From: Anaeramoeba flamelloides
Taxonomy: Eukaryota; Metamonada; Anaeramoebidae
Reading direction: 5' to 3'
Assembly (NCBI GenBank): GCA_027625915.1
Contig: JANTQA010000023.1
Location: 23,746,001 to 23,810,000, forward strand
DNA length: 64,000 nt
Position numbers and translations under genes: made by a program
The notes under the pieces: model-generated
Database searches by the model: none
The model's input: the letters and a program-made list of their open reading frames with translations, nothing else
What the model was told of the DNA's origin: nothing
Part shown: positions 38,108 to 50,159 of the stretch, in pieces
Layout of the letters: each line of letters starts with the position of its first letter
Position numbering within the stretch: the stretch's first letter is position 1

Positions 38108-39240
38108 TTATTTTTGAAAATTTGAAGAAAAAAAATTGTGATAATTTCACTTTTCTTTAAAAATATTTAGAAACTCTAATTTGCAACTTAAAAATAAAAA
38201 CAATTTGTTTAAAGTTTTGCATAAAAAATACGTATAATGAGTTTTTGGCCTCAACAATTCAATCTTCAAGACTTGATCTCACATTCCCTCCAAAATTCAT
38301 CCTATTTTATTCTTAACTTCTTTCAATCATTTTTTTTTTTTTTACTATATTCACCTATCGAAATGAAAGAAATAGTATCATTTATCAGTCAAAACCTGAT
38401 AAAAAAGAAATCGTGAAGCTGAACAAAAGAAAAAGAAAATATTGTTGAATAAAGAAAAAAATTCTATAGATCTCCAAAACGAACTGTAACATTTCTTGTT
38501 CACAATTAAAAGGTAATGTAGAATGATGTGTTCTTAATAATATTCAAAATTAATTTTGAAAAATCCTGGTATTCATCATAATAAAATTATTAATTGTTTT
38601 TCTTCAGTATTTTTTTACAAAAAATATTTTAATGATTAATGATCAGAAAATTTGTTTTTTTATTCAAATAAGACCAAATAAAATAAATATATTATTCTAG
38701 TTGTTTCACCTCAAGTTTGAAATCATAAAATCTCAGAAAACTTTGAGTTGAAATCCTCTGCCAAATTTCCAGAGTTTTAAGCAATTCGCTTTAGATGTGA
38801 AGCGATTCTACTTGAAAAAAGAGGGGTTTTGGAAAATTGTTAATAAATTGAGAAGATTGTTCATTTTTTACTTTAAGATTGTTTTTATGAAATAAAATTT
38901 AAGATCTTGTTTTGTTTTTTAATTAAAAATGTTTTGATAAAAAAAATATTCTTTTTAATCGCAATTTGAACTTTCAAGTTTTGTTTTAACATAAAAGAAA
39001 ACAAAAAAAAAAAAAAAATTGCTGAATGAGTTATTTTATTAATTTATGATTCTTGATGAGAGATTTCTTACGATAAGATATTTGGAGTTCAATCTCTTTC
39101 TTTTTCCCTTTAATGATCTTATTATTAGTGATTTTTTTAAGAAAAAATGATCAAAGAATTTGTAAAAGTTTTGTATTCATAAATTTATCCTGTTTGTTTA
39201 AACTTCTGGTATATGTATTTTTTTTTTATTATTTATTTAT
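38108..39240. other. spacer between the membrane protein and RIC8
   Basis: No gene seen. At 38782-38807 AATTCGCTT pairs with AAGCGATT around a short loop, within a patch that is less A/T-rich than its surroundings. The plus-strand frame from 39113 is the antisense of the RIC8 C-terminus plus T-runs. Confidence 0.45.
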
Positions 39241-41073
39241 TTATTTCTCCTTCTCCTTTTCATTCTCCTTTTCCTTCTCCTTTTCATTTTTTTCAGTTTT
39301 TTCATTTTTTTCTTTTTGTTTTTCTTTTTCTTTTAATTCCATTTTTTTTTTCTGTTCAGCCAAATCCCCTAAATTAATTGTATTCTTCCCCATATCAACC
39401 AAACCTTTATTTACTAAAAACCCGGCAACATTTTGGAAACCGACCAATGAAACTAAATATTTTGCATTTTCATCTGCAAGATAAAATAAAAATTGGCAAG
39501 TATAAAAGCTAAGGGCAATATTATGGGAACCCGAATGATGAAGGATCATTTGTTTTAACCCGGAGTCCTTTGCATTGAAAAACATTTCAAAAAAAAAATC
39601 TCTAGCATCAGACGAAACTTCAGTAACTTTGTTTAATAATGAAATTATTGGTAATAATTCTTCAGGTGCCTTTGAATCTTTTATCATTTGTATTTTGGCT
39701 TTTTCTTTTTCTTCTTCTGTTTCTTCTTCTTCCTTTTCTTCATCGGATGAGGAGGATGAAGATAGATTACTTTCTTCCTTCTTCTTCTCCTTCTCCTTCT
39801 CTTTCTCCTCCACTTTTTCCTTCTCCTTCTCCTTCTCCTTCTCCTTCCCCCCCTCTTTCTCATTCTCTTTCTCTCCCTCATTCTCCTTCTCATTTTCAGT
39901 TTTTTTTAATTTGTCTATTTTTTCTTTTTTTAATTTTTTTTCTTTGTCTTGTTCTTCTTTAGTTTTTTGTAAGGAAAGTAAAAATTCTTGAAGGTTCATT
40001 TCTTGTTCTTCTTCTTGGGAATATTTTGCCTCCCATCGTTTAATAAGCTTTGCACGTTTTTTTTTCATTTTTTCCTCTGCTCTTTTCTCTTTTTCTTTCT
40101 TTTTTTTGAGATCCTCTTCGGATAAAGGCTCTGGCGAAACCTTTTTCAGTTGCGTTATCAAAATTTCTGAAAAATTTTTTAAAATGGCTTCTGGGTTGCC
40201 TTCAAATTTTTTGACGCATTCTGCAGGCATTTCAAATAATAAAGAGACCACCCTTAATTTTAATAAATATTCAATATCCTGTGGTGTTTTAAAGTCAAAT
40301 AACAGAATTGGCTCGAGATACTTGTCCCACCATTCTGTAATCGTTGTAATCAACTTTCTCGTTAAGCGATCCTTTCTTGTCAAGTTTTGCTTACCGGTTT
40401 TGCCTTCGAGTTCCTTGATCTTTTTTGAGATCCTAGAGGCTAAATTGAAATAGACCAAAATTAGGTCCGATAAGATTTTCCTTTTTCCAGGTGCCTTTAA
40501 GCATTCTTGGAAGATTGAGTCCATGACAACTCTCAGCGATAATGCCTTTAGCTTTTTAAGATGCTTGGCATCGTATGTGAAATGAAATAATAGCCTTGCT
40601 AGAAAGTATCGCATCTCGGTATCTGCTTCCTTGTTGGACAGCTCCAATAAGAGCTTCCTTAACCCATCAGCTTCAATGAAATGATCCTGGGCAATGGCAT
40701 TCTTAAAGAGTGCGTTGATCATGCACTTTAAACTTTCTTCTCTTATCCCTCGATCGGCCTTTTTGTTGAACGACACCCCCATTATAAGCTGAACAACTTC
40801 TTTTTTGGAAACAAACTCGTTCCCTTTTTGCTCACGAAGTAACACCCTCAAAATAATATAAATCAAAATGTCAATTTCCTTTGGCCTTGTTGTTGATGGC
40901 TTTTGAAGAATGCCAAGCAATTTGATGAAAATGGTTTTTTTGATTTCAACATCTTTTTGTGTTTTACAAAACTCTCGCCTTTGTAAGTTCTCCGTTTTAA
41001 ATTTTTTCAGTGCCTCCAAGAGCGTTTCGTTTGTTGATTTGGGGTTTGTTAATTCTGAATGTAGATCGTTCAT
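39241..41073 (-). CDS. RIC8: RIC8/synembryn-like G-alpha chaperone and exchange factor
   Basis: 610 residues, single exon. RIC8 proteins are armadillo-helix proteins that fold nascent G-alpha subunits and catalyse GDP/GTP exchange on them. Matching segments: REESLKCMINALFKNAIAQ (111-129), DTEMRYFLARLLFHFTY (151-167), the helix LLKLRVVSLLFEMP (270-283) and, most tellingly, ELLPIISLLNKV (472-483) with CQFLFYLADENAKYLV...GFQNVAGFLVNKGL (526-558), which parallels the family's FLFxLCxEN...GYGNAAGLL motif. Between the two halves, residues about 317-470 form a K/E-rich predicted coiled or disordered insert with an SSSSSSDEE stretch suited to CK2 phosphorylation, and the C-terminus (575-610) is again K/E. 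The insert is much longer than in animal RIC8. Assignment rests on motif recall rather than an alignment. Confidence 0.88.
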   Translation of the reverse strand: MNDLHSELTNPKSTNETLLEALKKFKTENLQRREFCKTQKDVEIKKTIFIKLLGILQKPSTTRPKEIDILIYIILRVLLREQKGNEFVSKKEVVQLIMGVSFNKKADRGIREESLKCMINALFKNAIAQDHFIEADGLRKLLLELSNKEADTEMRYFLARLLFHFTYDAKHLKKLKALSLRVVMDSIFQECLKAPGKRKILSDLILVYFNLASRISKKIKELEGKTGKQNLTRKDRLTRKLITTITEWWDKYLEPILLFDFKTPQDIEYLLKLRVVSLLFEMPAECVKKFEGNPEAILKNFSEILITQLKKVSPEPLSEEDLKKKKEKEKRAEEKMKKKRAKLIKRWEAKYSQEEEQEMNLQEFLLSLQKTKEEQDKEKKLKKEKIDKLKKTENEKENEGEKENEKEGGKEKEKEKEKEKVEEKEKEKEKKKEESNLSSSSSSDEEKEEEETEEEKEKAKIQMIKDSKAPEELLPIISLLNKVTEVSSDARDFFFEMFFNAKDSGLKQMILHHSGSHNIALSFYTCQFLFYLADENAKYLVSLVGFQNVAGFLVNKGLVDMGKNTINLGDLAEQKKKMELKEKEKQKEKNEKTEKNEKEKEKENEKEKEK

Positions 41074-41130
41074 TTAAGCTGCAAGTTATAAAAATTGTGT
41101 TGCGTTTATTTTGTTAAGTAGGATTGAAAA

Positions 41131-41367
41131 ATGAAAGAAGAAGAAAATAATAATGAAAAAAGAATCAAAAAAATATCTCAAGTTTGTGAAAAGAAAAAGA
41201 AAAAAATGATTTGTGTCAAATTATTTCCAAAATTTCTGAACAAACAATTTGAAGAGAAATTTAGGTGCAAAATAATTGTTAAAACATTCAGCTCTTTTGG
41301 GTACAACTCTGATTCCTGTTCTTACTGTCTTTCTTTACCTGAAGGAGATCTTTTTTTTAAAAAATAA
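41131..41367 (+). CDS. possible small protein divergent from RIC8
   Basis: 78 codons from ATG 41131, 57 bp away from the RIC8 start and on the other strand. The N-terminal half is E/N/K-rich. The second half (KIIVKTFSSFGYNSDSCSYC) has mixed composition. No family recognised. It overlaps what must be the RIC8 promoter/5' leader, so a chance frame is quite possible. Confidence 0.25.
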   Translation: MKEEENNNEKRIKKISQVCEKKKKKMICVKLFPKFLNKQFEEKFRCKIIVKTFSSFGYNSDSCSYCLSLPEGDLFFKK

Positions 41368-42360
41368 TTTAGACGATTCAAAATGGTTCCTTTGGTACAA
41401 TTAGGAAAGAAAAATCCTTTCAATTTCAATTTTTGGAAAAATATTTTCCTCTTTTGTAATCCCAACTGATAACACAATTTTGTATTGATCTAATGAATTT
41501 GGTGTTATTTATTTTAAAAAAACAATTGATTTTTGTCAAGAATTTGTACTATTCTTTACTGTTTTTTTTCAAAGTATTCAACTTTGAGAGTTTCGAAAGT
41601 TCATGAATCTGTCACTACCTTAAATCAAAATTGTCTATTTTTTGTTAATTGATAAAGATATTCTTTACTGTTTATCTAAAAATAAAAGGAACAATAGTGC
41701 CTTCTCTTTTGCAAAATAAGAATAGAATTCGAATAAAACAAAAGATTCACCAAGTTCACTTTTGCATGAACAACCCCGCTGTAACTCATTGAATAAATCT
41801 AACTGTTGAACTTCTTGAGGATCTTTTAAACTACATTTGGAAAAAAGGGTACAAGAGGGGAAAAACCAGTTCAAACATAATTTTGAATTGGAAACCTTAC
41901 TGAAAATAAAAAGTAAGAAAAACAAATAAAAGAAATAATAAAAAATTAAGGGATCAGTACTCTCAAAGGATAAGAGTGGAAAATTTTAGAATATTTTATT
42001 GGTGATATTCTGTACTGACAAATTTTGTTAATACAAAATGTTAAAAAATTCTGATATACAAAATAATCCCAAAAAGAAAAATTTTTCACTATTATCAAAT
42101 TTTGTTTTCCTTTTTTTCTCAAAAAGAAAACCTTTGACTTCATTTTATTTCTCACATTTTAAAAAGTCTTTACCTTTTTTATTACCATTTTGCCATTGTT
42201 ACTATACAATAACAAGTCTTTGTTGTCAGGAATACTAATATAAAGATTTTTTTTATCTTTTTTCAGATAACTCTTTTTGGTTAACCAAAAAAAAATGATT
42301 AATCTTTTTTATTGAAAAATAATTGTTTTTTTAAGAAGGCTAGTTATAATCATTAAAGTT
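41368..42360. other. spacer with one unsupported exon-like frame
   Basis: On the minus strand 41665-41830 reads SLKDPQEVQQLDLFNELQRG then a Cys/Leu/Phe-rich end and TAA, preceded by an acceptor-like TGTAG. It looks more coding-like than the spacer, but no upstream exon or family was found. Otherwise A/T-rich. Confidence 0.35.
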
Positions 42361-42365
42361 TTATA

Positions 42366-42590
42366 CTATTAATTGCAAAATAAAAAAATCAAAATTTTTA
42401 TTCAGTTTTCCAAAAAAAAACATATATCCAAAGAATCTAAAAAAAATCATCAAAAGTCCCAATTCTAAAAGGAGAATTAATAATTTAAGTTGATTATTAG
42501 AATTAAAAATTAAAAATGTTTCACGATTGTCAAGTATATTTTTCCGAAAAGTTGAATGAAAATTTTGTTCCGTTTATTTTGCAACAAATA
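42366..42590 (+). repeat. MITE-like element family K, copy K3
   Basis: About 225 bp from CTATTAATTGCAAAATAAA (preceded by TA) to TTATTTTGCAACAAATA, the ends forming inverted repeats. It aligns end to end with K2 on the other strand, including the CCCAATTCT...AATTTAAG middle. Confidence 0.75.
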
Positions 42591-44025
42591 CTATCCATTT
42601 AAAAATTTTACCAAGAAAATTGATTTTTGTTCAAAGATAAAATTAGCTTTTTCAAAAAAAATTTTTATAAAGATATTTGGAAATTAAGTAATTTTATCCT
42701 TAAAATTCAAAATCAAGTTTTTTTTTGGCAAAAATGATTTAAAATGTCCCAAGTATTCTGTTTAATAAGACCAAATAATTTATTAAAATAAAATTTTTCA
42801 AAATTGGAAGATATTCTTCTTTAATTTTTTTCTTTTCTTTTGAAGAACAGAAAAAAACTTTTTCAAAACTTGAAAGAATAAAAAAAATTTGTATTATAAG
42901 ATCTAAATTCCATTAATAAAATATTGTTATGTTTCTATCAAATTTTCATATATTTAATAAATTCTACTTCAATTATTCATATTAACCAAGATTTAAATCG
43001 AAACATTAATCATTAAAAATATTAACAAATTTAAAAAATTCACACGAAACCGATACTTTACCATATATACTGAAAAAATTGTTTTACGATTTTCAAGAAT
43101 TAACTTTATTACTAATATAAATAATAAGTTACTTTTTTCTGTTTTATATTAGAAAACATTAGAATTTTGTATTTCAAAAAATAGAAACAAATTAATAAAT
43201 TGTTTAGATGGGGTAAACTTATCCTTTTGCTAAGTCAAACTCAAAATTTAAAAAAAAATTATTTTAAGGACTCATCAAGATTTTATTTTATTCTTTAAAA
43301 ATACTACCACCTTAAAAGTGAAATTGTGTTTTCTGTCAAATGACAGGTTTTATAATAATATGCTTAAATAAATTTTGACTTATAGTCATTTTATTAAAAA
43401 TCACCCCAAACAATTAATTATTTTTAAAGCTCTTCAAAGAAACGTAATGAGTCCAATAATAGGATATCTAAAATTTTTTTGGTGCTTTTATTCAAAATAA
43501 AATAATGAACGAAACTTTGAGTTGCTTTATTTATTCATTTAATTAGGATTACTATCCAGTTTCAGTATTTTTTTCACATAAAACTATTGTTAAACTTTTT
43601 TTCGATAATGATAATAATTTTATTTATTTTTTTTTCAAAATTAGAAAATTCCATTAATTCCTTTGAAAATCATTTTTATAAAATTTAAATAAATTGTATT
43701 ATATTTAGAAATTAGTTAATGACATATTTGGTTGTATACCAGATTTTTTTTTATGTAGAGTTATTGGGTTATTTATACCAGTTAGTTCCACTTTTCAACC
43801 CATTCCCATCATAAAAGCAAAAAAAATACATTTTTTTGTTTGTATCTTCAATCTCCCTTTTCAAAAATATCCATGAACAAAAGGTTGCATCGAATATAAA
43901 AAAAAAATACTATTCAATACTATCCAAATACTTGGTTCAAAACTATAACTTAAAGATATTCCAAAAAGTTAATTTAAAAAAAAAATGACAAAAAATTAAT
44001 CAATTTTTGCTTAAATAATTTTCGG
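42591..44025. other. gene-free AT-rich spacer
   Basis: No gene. Near 43760-43810 a fragment resembling the end of a family-B element (CCAGTTAGTTCCACTTTT) lies beside a GGGTTATTTATACC word like the family-C terminus, perhaps worn element ends. Confidence 0.45.
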
Positions 44026-44029
44026 AAGG

Positions 44030-44215
44030 CTTCATGATAGAAATTTTCAATGGAATTTAAGGCAAAAAAAATCTCAAATTAAGGTACAAAATTCAAAAAA
44101 TAATAATATAATTTATTTAAAAAAATTTTTCAAAAAAATGTTTTTAATTTAAGATTTTTTTTTTTGCCTAGATTTTGTTGAAAATTTGTGTTTTAAAAGT
44201 GGAACTAATTAAAGT
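44030..44215. repeat. foldback repeat family B, copy B3
   Basis: Arms AAAAATCTCAAATTAAGGTAC and TAATTTAAGATTTTTTTTTTT, outer right arm GTGTTTTAAAAGTGGAACTA. About 185 bp, the most eroded of the five B copies at its left end. Confidence 0.65.
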
Positions 44216-44254
44216 GAAATCATATAATAATATAAACACCATTTCAAAAATTAT

Positions 44255-44825
44255 TAATCACCTGAAATAATAAATTGAATATATATATATCCTATAGTAT
44301 TAAAGAACAATTAATAATAAAAACTGATTTTTAATTCACTTTTAATTCATTTTAATACATAAAAACTTGATCTTCGTGAAATAACAAAAAAAGAAAATCA
44401 AAAAATAAAAAAAGTGAGTCAAAATTTTTGAAATAAGCATTACTGATTTTTTATTATGAAACTTTCATTTAAAAACAAGTTACAAGAAGCTTTTTAACTA
44501 ATAATTAAATTAATTTCAGAAAATATTACCTAGTCTTATTTTTTCATGGCAATTATTTTTCTTTTCGTAGATCTTTTTTTTCCACTTGATCTTCTGGCAA
44601 AAAAATATAAAAAAAAAAAACAAAAATTTTGAAAAAAAAAAATTGAATAGGTAAACCAATAGAAAAAACAAAAATTTGCAAAAATAGAAAAAATAATACT
44701 GATCCAAAAATTTGAAAATGTTTTTTTGATAAGAATACTGGAATAAAACCTCAAAAAAAACCCCATTAACATCATAAAGTGGGTCAAAATTTTTGAAAAA
44801 TAGTTTCTTTTTTTTTAGTTGATTC
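44255..44825 (+). repeat. dispersed repeat family E, copy E2
   Basis: Second copy of E1 in the same orientation, 29.7 kb away. Both contain a minus-strand frame ending in the same place, but it is F/L/I-rich and in E2 two frames overlap, so it is not treated as a gene. Confidence 0.7.
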
Positions 44826-46828
44826 ACAATTTCCCCTATATTTTATCTGAATTGGAATGTATTAACATGGGGGAAATATGTGTTTTTTAAAATAGTAATT
44901 TGATTTAATTTCTCAGGGAAAGTTATATATATATAATAAAATACCTGGAAACTGAAAGTTCTCAAAATTTAATTTAGTGTTCTACTGAAAACCCTAATTT
45001 TATATTTATGATATTCACAAAAAAAAAAAAAATGTTATCTTTCCCTGAAAGGCCACACTGTTAAAATAAAATATACTAAAATTCATTCCTGAAAAAAAAT
45101 ATTTATTTGCAAAAAGAGACTAATCATTTAAAAAGGTTTTACTAGTGAATAAAAATTATTTTACAATCACACAAATATTTATTAGCAAAAAAAAATCAAG
45201 TATTTTCCTAACAAGTAATAATTTCTGTTAATTTATCAAATTTACAGGTATAAATCAATCAATTTCAACTATATTTGAAAAACTACTAAAAAATAAATTG
45301 AAAAAAAAAATACTTTATTAAAATATATTTCTAATTTTCATGTTTTATCAGAAATATTTATCAGCCCCTTTTTATTTCTTTTAAATATTCATTTTTAATA
45401 ATTAATTTTTTTCCACCACAATGAATTACTTTATATTTCATTTAATTAATAATTGGGTAATTGATTGATTTTTTACACTTTAATAAAATAGCATTTAAAT
45501 GAACTATTTACGTATTTGCAAACGAGAAATGGGTAAAATATTATTTATATTCAAAATATTATAATGAGAATTAAATGTAAATTACTCTATTATTAGATAT
45601 TTAATGAACTATCGAAAGTATTTTAAAATCTTTTTTTTTTCTTTAAATGTTTTTAGTAATTATAAAATATTAAGTAGACCATTTTCAAGTAAAGGGGGGG
45701 CAGTTGTAGTTGATAAATTATATATTTTAAAAGTATTTGAATGAATATAAGATGAAAATATTTATTTTTGAAATTGCAAAATTGTAATTTTTTTTTCATA
45801 TTTTTGCTTTTTTCAATTTTTTCAATTTTTTTTTGATATCTAAATGTTTTGCAAAAATCTAATTTTGATTACAAGATCTTATAGTCATTAAGTAAAAATG
45901 TTTTATTTCAAGATTATGGGAACAAGTAAAAAGGATAGTAGAGAAATCCATTATATTTCGATTCAAATTTTTTTATGATCTTCAGTTGAAATCAATTAAA
46001 ACCATGTTGTTTTTCTCAATACATCCCGAAAAATTTTAATTTTTCAATTTTAATGAAAAAATATAAGAGTGATTTGGGTTTACTTAGGGCGGATCTGGTA
46101 TATCAAATATTCTCTAATGTTTATTCTTCTACTTATTTCTTTTTTGTTCTTCAAAGGTCAATTATAAAAAATTATTAGATATTTGAAATATTTTTTTGGG
46201 TACCTTTAACATAAACAAAGCTGATTAATATAAATATTTTATATTTTGAAAGAATATTGGCTTAATTGCTTTTATAAAAAAGGAGTGTTCAAAAACTAAT
46301 TTTTAATCAAAAAATTGATTGTAATCTCAAAAAAAAAAAAAAAAAAAAAAAAAGATAATTTATGGAAACAATCATTTTTACCAAAAATATCCACATATAT
46401 ATCATAATATTATTTAAAGATGATTGTTTGAGATGATTAAAATTAGTTAAAATAATATTTTATTTATATATTATTATAAAAAACTAAAAAATTCATTTTG
46501 AAATAAACAATATTCAAAAATCATTAGGTTAATTTTGAAAAAGACGAATATGAAAAAAAAAAAAATATAAATTAATGGTAAATTTTTAAATAAATAAACA
46601 CTCCCACTGCCACATCTCATTTAAAAAGCGGTTTTTTTAAAAGCAAAAAACTGTCGTGTATTGTTGATACACTAACCATGGGATTTAATAGCATAATCTT
46701 TTTTTGAGATTTGAAATGAAGCTGAAAAAAATTAAAAAATTCTTCAATTATGCTCATCAAAATCTCATGAATTTGTATTGAATAATTTGAAAAATATCAA
46801 GCGCTTTTCTTAAATATGAAGTGGGTTT
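44826..46828. other. gene-free AT-rich spacer
   Basis: No supported gene or recognised repeat. Contains a poly-A run of about 25 at 46330 and short TA runs. Confidence 0.55.
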
Positions 46829-48173
46829 TTAGATATCAAGTTCAGAATTACTTTCGTCCCAGTTCTGGGAAGAGTAATTCAATAAATTTTCATCATTATC
46901 ATCAGAATCCGAGTTTTCATCTTGTGACCAATCTTCTGAACTTTGAAAAGAGTCATTCTCAACGTCCCTGAAAATAGAATTTTGCTTTAAGTATTGATGA
47001 ATTCTTTCTTTGTTGGTGCTTTCATCTTGGAAATTGTTTTTTGTCATCTTTTTCATTTCGTTTTTTTTTTTTTTCGATTCCTCTAATTGCTTTTCTAAAA
47101 CGCCCGATGATTTAAATACGAGGCGCTTTGGGAGCCATTCGTCGTTTTTAAATTTATCAAAAATCCATGCCAAAAGATATTCGGTTCCCTTGTGCTTCCC
47201 CTCCCCGCCGGCGGTGGTGCCCAAATAGGCAAACGTTCTTTCGTGGATATAAGGGAAAAATTTAAGTGCCTTGGAAAATTCTGATTCCAAGATGCAGTTT
47301 GATTTGTCTTGCTTGTTTACACAAACAATGACGGGCGTGTGTACGAGGGATGGGTGTTGCATCAATTTTTTAAACATCACCGTTGATTCTTCAAACTTGT
47401 CATAATCGGAGCCGTCGACAACGTAAATGACCAAATCAATGATGTCCAAATACAGAAACCACGTTTCCCGAAACTTTGGCTGGCCACCGAGATCATACAA
47501 TTTCACTTCGTATCCTCGGTCTTTGATCCCGCAAAAGTTCTGCCCAATTGTAGGAACAACCGTGTCGGGGACATGCATACCATAAAGTCCTCGGATCTCA
47601 TTTAAAATCGAGGTTTTACTATTTGAAAATTAAGTTGGTTGCCCATTAGACAAGTAATTAAAGTAAGACAGAGAAATGGATATGAATAAAAAAGAATCTT
47701 GTTAAGTGTTTTGTTTTTTTTATTATTTTTGTTCTTTTTTTGTTTTTTGAGTAAATCAAATTCAGGAAAAAAAAGGGTAGAAAAGTTTTGGTGTTTTTTT
47801 GTTTTTGTTTTTGTTTTTATATTTTTCTTTCTTTTTCTTTCTTTTTCTTTCTTTGTCTTTCTTTTTCTTTTTCTTTCTTTTTCTTTTTTGTTACAAAAAG
47901 GAAAGGTGATAATTCAAATTTGAAAAACAAAGAAGAAAAATATTTAATCGTTTTCTCAATCAAGAATATCGTTAGTTTGAGAATATTTTTTTACTTTTGT
48001 TTTTTTTCATAAAAAAAATTTCAATATTTTGAAATAAAAAGCAATTGTAAGAAAATATTAATACAAAAAATAAGTTTGGTGAGTTACCCAGAGCTTTGAA
48101 GACCAAATATGTATACGTTTCTTTCTGGTTTTTGGATAAACTTACGGTACTGGTAGCGAACAAGTGAAAACAT
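46829..48173 (-). CDS. ARF-like small GTPase with long charged tail (exons 48173-48088 and 47618-46829)
   Basis: Exon 1 (28 codons plus 2 bases) starts MFSLVRYQYRKFIQKPERN and ends inside the P-loop. A 469-bp intron (GTAACT...AATAG, phase 2) follows. Joining gives the P-loop GLQSSGKT (24-31), then VPDTVVPTIGQNF with the switch I Thr, DLGGQ (71-75) with the catalytic Gln, and NKQD (130-133). The product is 291 residues. ARF-family GTPases control membrane traffic and cilia. DLGGQPKFRETW and GLQSSGKT look nearest to ARL8/ARL13-type proteins, but I would not fix the subfamily. There is no Gly2, so no N-myristoylation. The G5 region reads LGTTAGG rather than the usual SA motif. Residues from about 200 are Lys-rich then Ser/Asp/Glu-rich, an added tail of roughly 90 residues. 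Confidence 0.92.
47619..48087 (-). other. intron of the ARF-like GTPase
   Basis: 469 bp, donor GTAACT at 48087 reading leftwards and acceptor AATAG ending at 47619. It contains a CTTTCTTTTT/CTTTTT simple repeat (47825-47890). Plus-strand frames over this area are antisense poly-F reads. Confidence 0.88.
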
Positions 48174-49600
48174 TTTGAAAAAAACAACAATTTACAAATA
48201 AAAAAGTCAAAAAATGAAATTGTTTTTCGTTTATTATTCTTTAAATGAAATCATATTTTGACTTTTTGATAAATGTGATGTTTTACTACCACTTGGTCTC
48301 AAATAATATGAAGTTTTAAAATCAAAAAAACCGAAAAAAAAATGAAAAAATTTATTTGTTCTTAACCTTAATTTAAGGTTAGATTTTTTCAGGAGTTAAA
48401 AGTGGGACAATTTATTAGAGTTGAAATATGGATTGGGTTTATCTGAATTTGTTTTCAAATTACCTTCTCTGATCGGATATTTATTGAAAGATCTCAAATT
48501 GTTCGATTATTATTATAATAACCTGTTTTGGCTTTGAAAATATGGTTTTTCAAATTAAAAGGTAAGTTTCTATTTCCAAGAAGACTTGCTCAATTAATGG
48601 TTTAAGAAATCAACTATCAATAATACCTTAATATAATATTGGTTTCTTAAAGTTCTACTATTAAAAAAAAATTCTAAAAATGAAGGATAAAAAGTTAGTA
48701 TTTTTCTAAAAAATAGAGTTAATTGTTATCAAAAAAAAACAAAAAAAAATAAAAAAAAAAAATGAAAAAAATTTACAGAACAATTTTAAACAAATTATCT
48801 TTGGAATTTTCCTAAAAAAAAAAATTTATTTAATTTCAAAATTGATTTAGGTTGTGTATATTGGGTCCCGAATCAGATTTTATATTGGAACAAGAAAAAA
48901 AAAATAGGTTTTATTTGATAGTCTGTTTTTAAACACAAAAAACAGTATTTTTGGCTAATAGGTCTAAATGTGTTTGTTAAGAAATTATGAATCAGTCATG
49001 TCCGCAGTGGAATAGTGATAAAGAATACATATTATAATATATTAACTCTAAAACTTTAGGGTGTAATAATCATCGAATCAAATTATTTTTTTCACTTTCA
49101 ATTTATTTTCAATTTGAAATCGGAAAATAGAAAAAAAAAAAAAAGTTATTAATAATCTAATTTGTTTCAGGTACAAAAATGTAACAAAAAAGTTTTTTTA
49201 ATACATCAAACTAAAAAAAAATCCCAAACTTGTTAAGATCTTTTTCGATTCAAAAAAAATGTTCACCAAATGATTTTTTTCTAAAACAATAAAATTTAAG
49301 AGAAATAAATTATAAATTTTTTAATTTCACTTCTTAACGATTTTGTATCACACTCAATCGTGTTCTTAAGTTGTTGTGGCACTGTAGATTTGTTTAATAT
49401 CAATGTATTTTATAATTAATGTATTTTATAATTGAGTATTAATGATATTAGTGATCTTCTATTTAAAAAGAATCATAAACTCTATTATTAATGTTATTTT
49501 AAAATGAATTATTTTATTTTTTACTTATGATCACAATTACAAATTGCTCATTTTGTATTTTTTATTTACAATCACTTTTCGAAATCTACAGGTATTAACC
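48174..49600. other. spacer upstream of the ARF-like gene
   Basis: Holds the promoter side of the minus-strand GTPase gene. No motif, gene or repeat recognised apart from A/T runs. Confidence 0.5.
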
Positions 49601-49606
49601 CAAATA

Positions 49607-49796
49607 TAGTCATTTTCACTTCCAATACACAAACTTTTAACTTAAATTAAGGCACAAAAGAAATCTTTACTTATTACAAAAAATTCAAATTCTAGTATTA
49701 TAATGTATATAAAAAAAATCTAAAAAATGTGCTTAATTTGAAATTTTTTAGTGTCTTAAATTCAGTAGAAAGTTTGTGTCTTAAAATTGACACTGG
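49607..49796. repeat. foldback repeat family B, copy B4
   Basis: Left end TAGTCATTTTCACTTCCAAT with ACACAAACTTTTAACTTAAA, right arm AAAGTTTGTGTCTTAAAATTGACACTGG. About 190 bp with the expected arms around a short A/T centre. Confidence 0.7.
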
Positions 49797-50155
49797 TTTT
49801 AATGATTATTTCTTCTCAAATTTTATCAGGAAGTGTTATTAAACTCCAAAATATCATTTCTAATGGATCATGTAGGGATCTTTGTGTTTTTTCAAAGAGT
49901 AATTAGTAAAATTATTTCAATTTATTTAAATGATTTTTTTTTATTTATTAGGGATAATTTATACTATTTAAATGTTTATAGAAAATCGATAATTAGTAAT
50001 TAATTTATCTTTTCACAATAATCTAGATTATGGTGAATTTGTGTTTTATTGGTGATAATATAAAATATTTCTATGGTATTAAAAACTTTTAATAATTGAA
50101 ATTTTCATGATAATTAAAATAAAAAAATTTTGTGAATAAATGTGAAAATTTTTTG
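49797..50155. other. gene-free AT-rich spacer
   Basis: Nothing recognised. Confidence 0.5.
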
Positions 50156-50159
50156 TTTA

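Noticed and set aside
38750-38840. Hairpin-bearing patch considered as a tRNA or snoRNA
   Set aside because: No cloverleaf, no T-loop GTTCRANTC in register and no C/D or H/ACA boxes.
39684-39962. Arg/Lys- and Ser/Pro-rich frames over the RIC8 insert
   Set aside because: They arise from the GAA/GAG repeat encoding the K/E insert read in other frames.
44516-44827. Minus-strand frames in E2, paralleled in E1, considered as an element-encoded protein
   Set aside because: Two different frames overlap, both are F/L/I-biased from T-runs, and the E1 and E2 peptides agree only in part.
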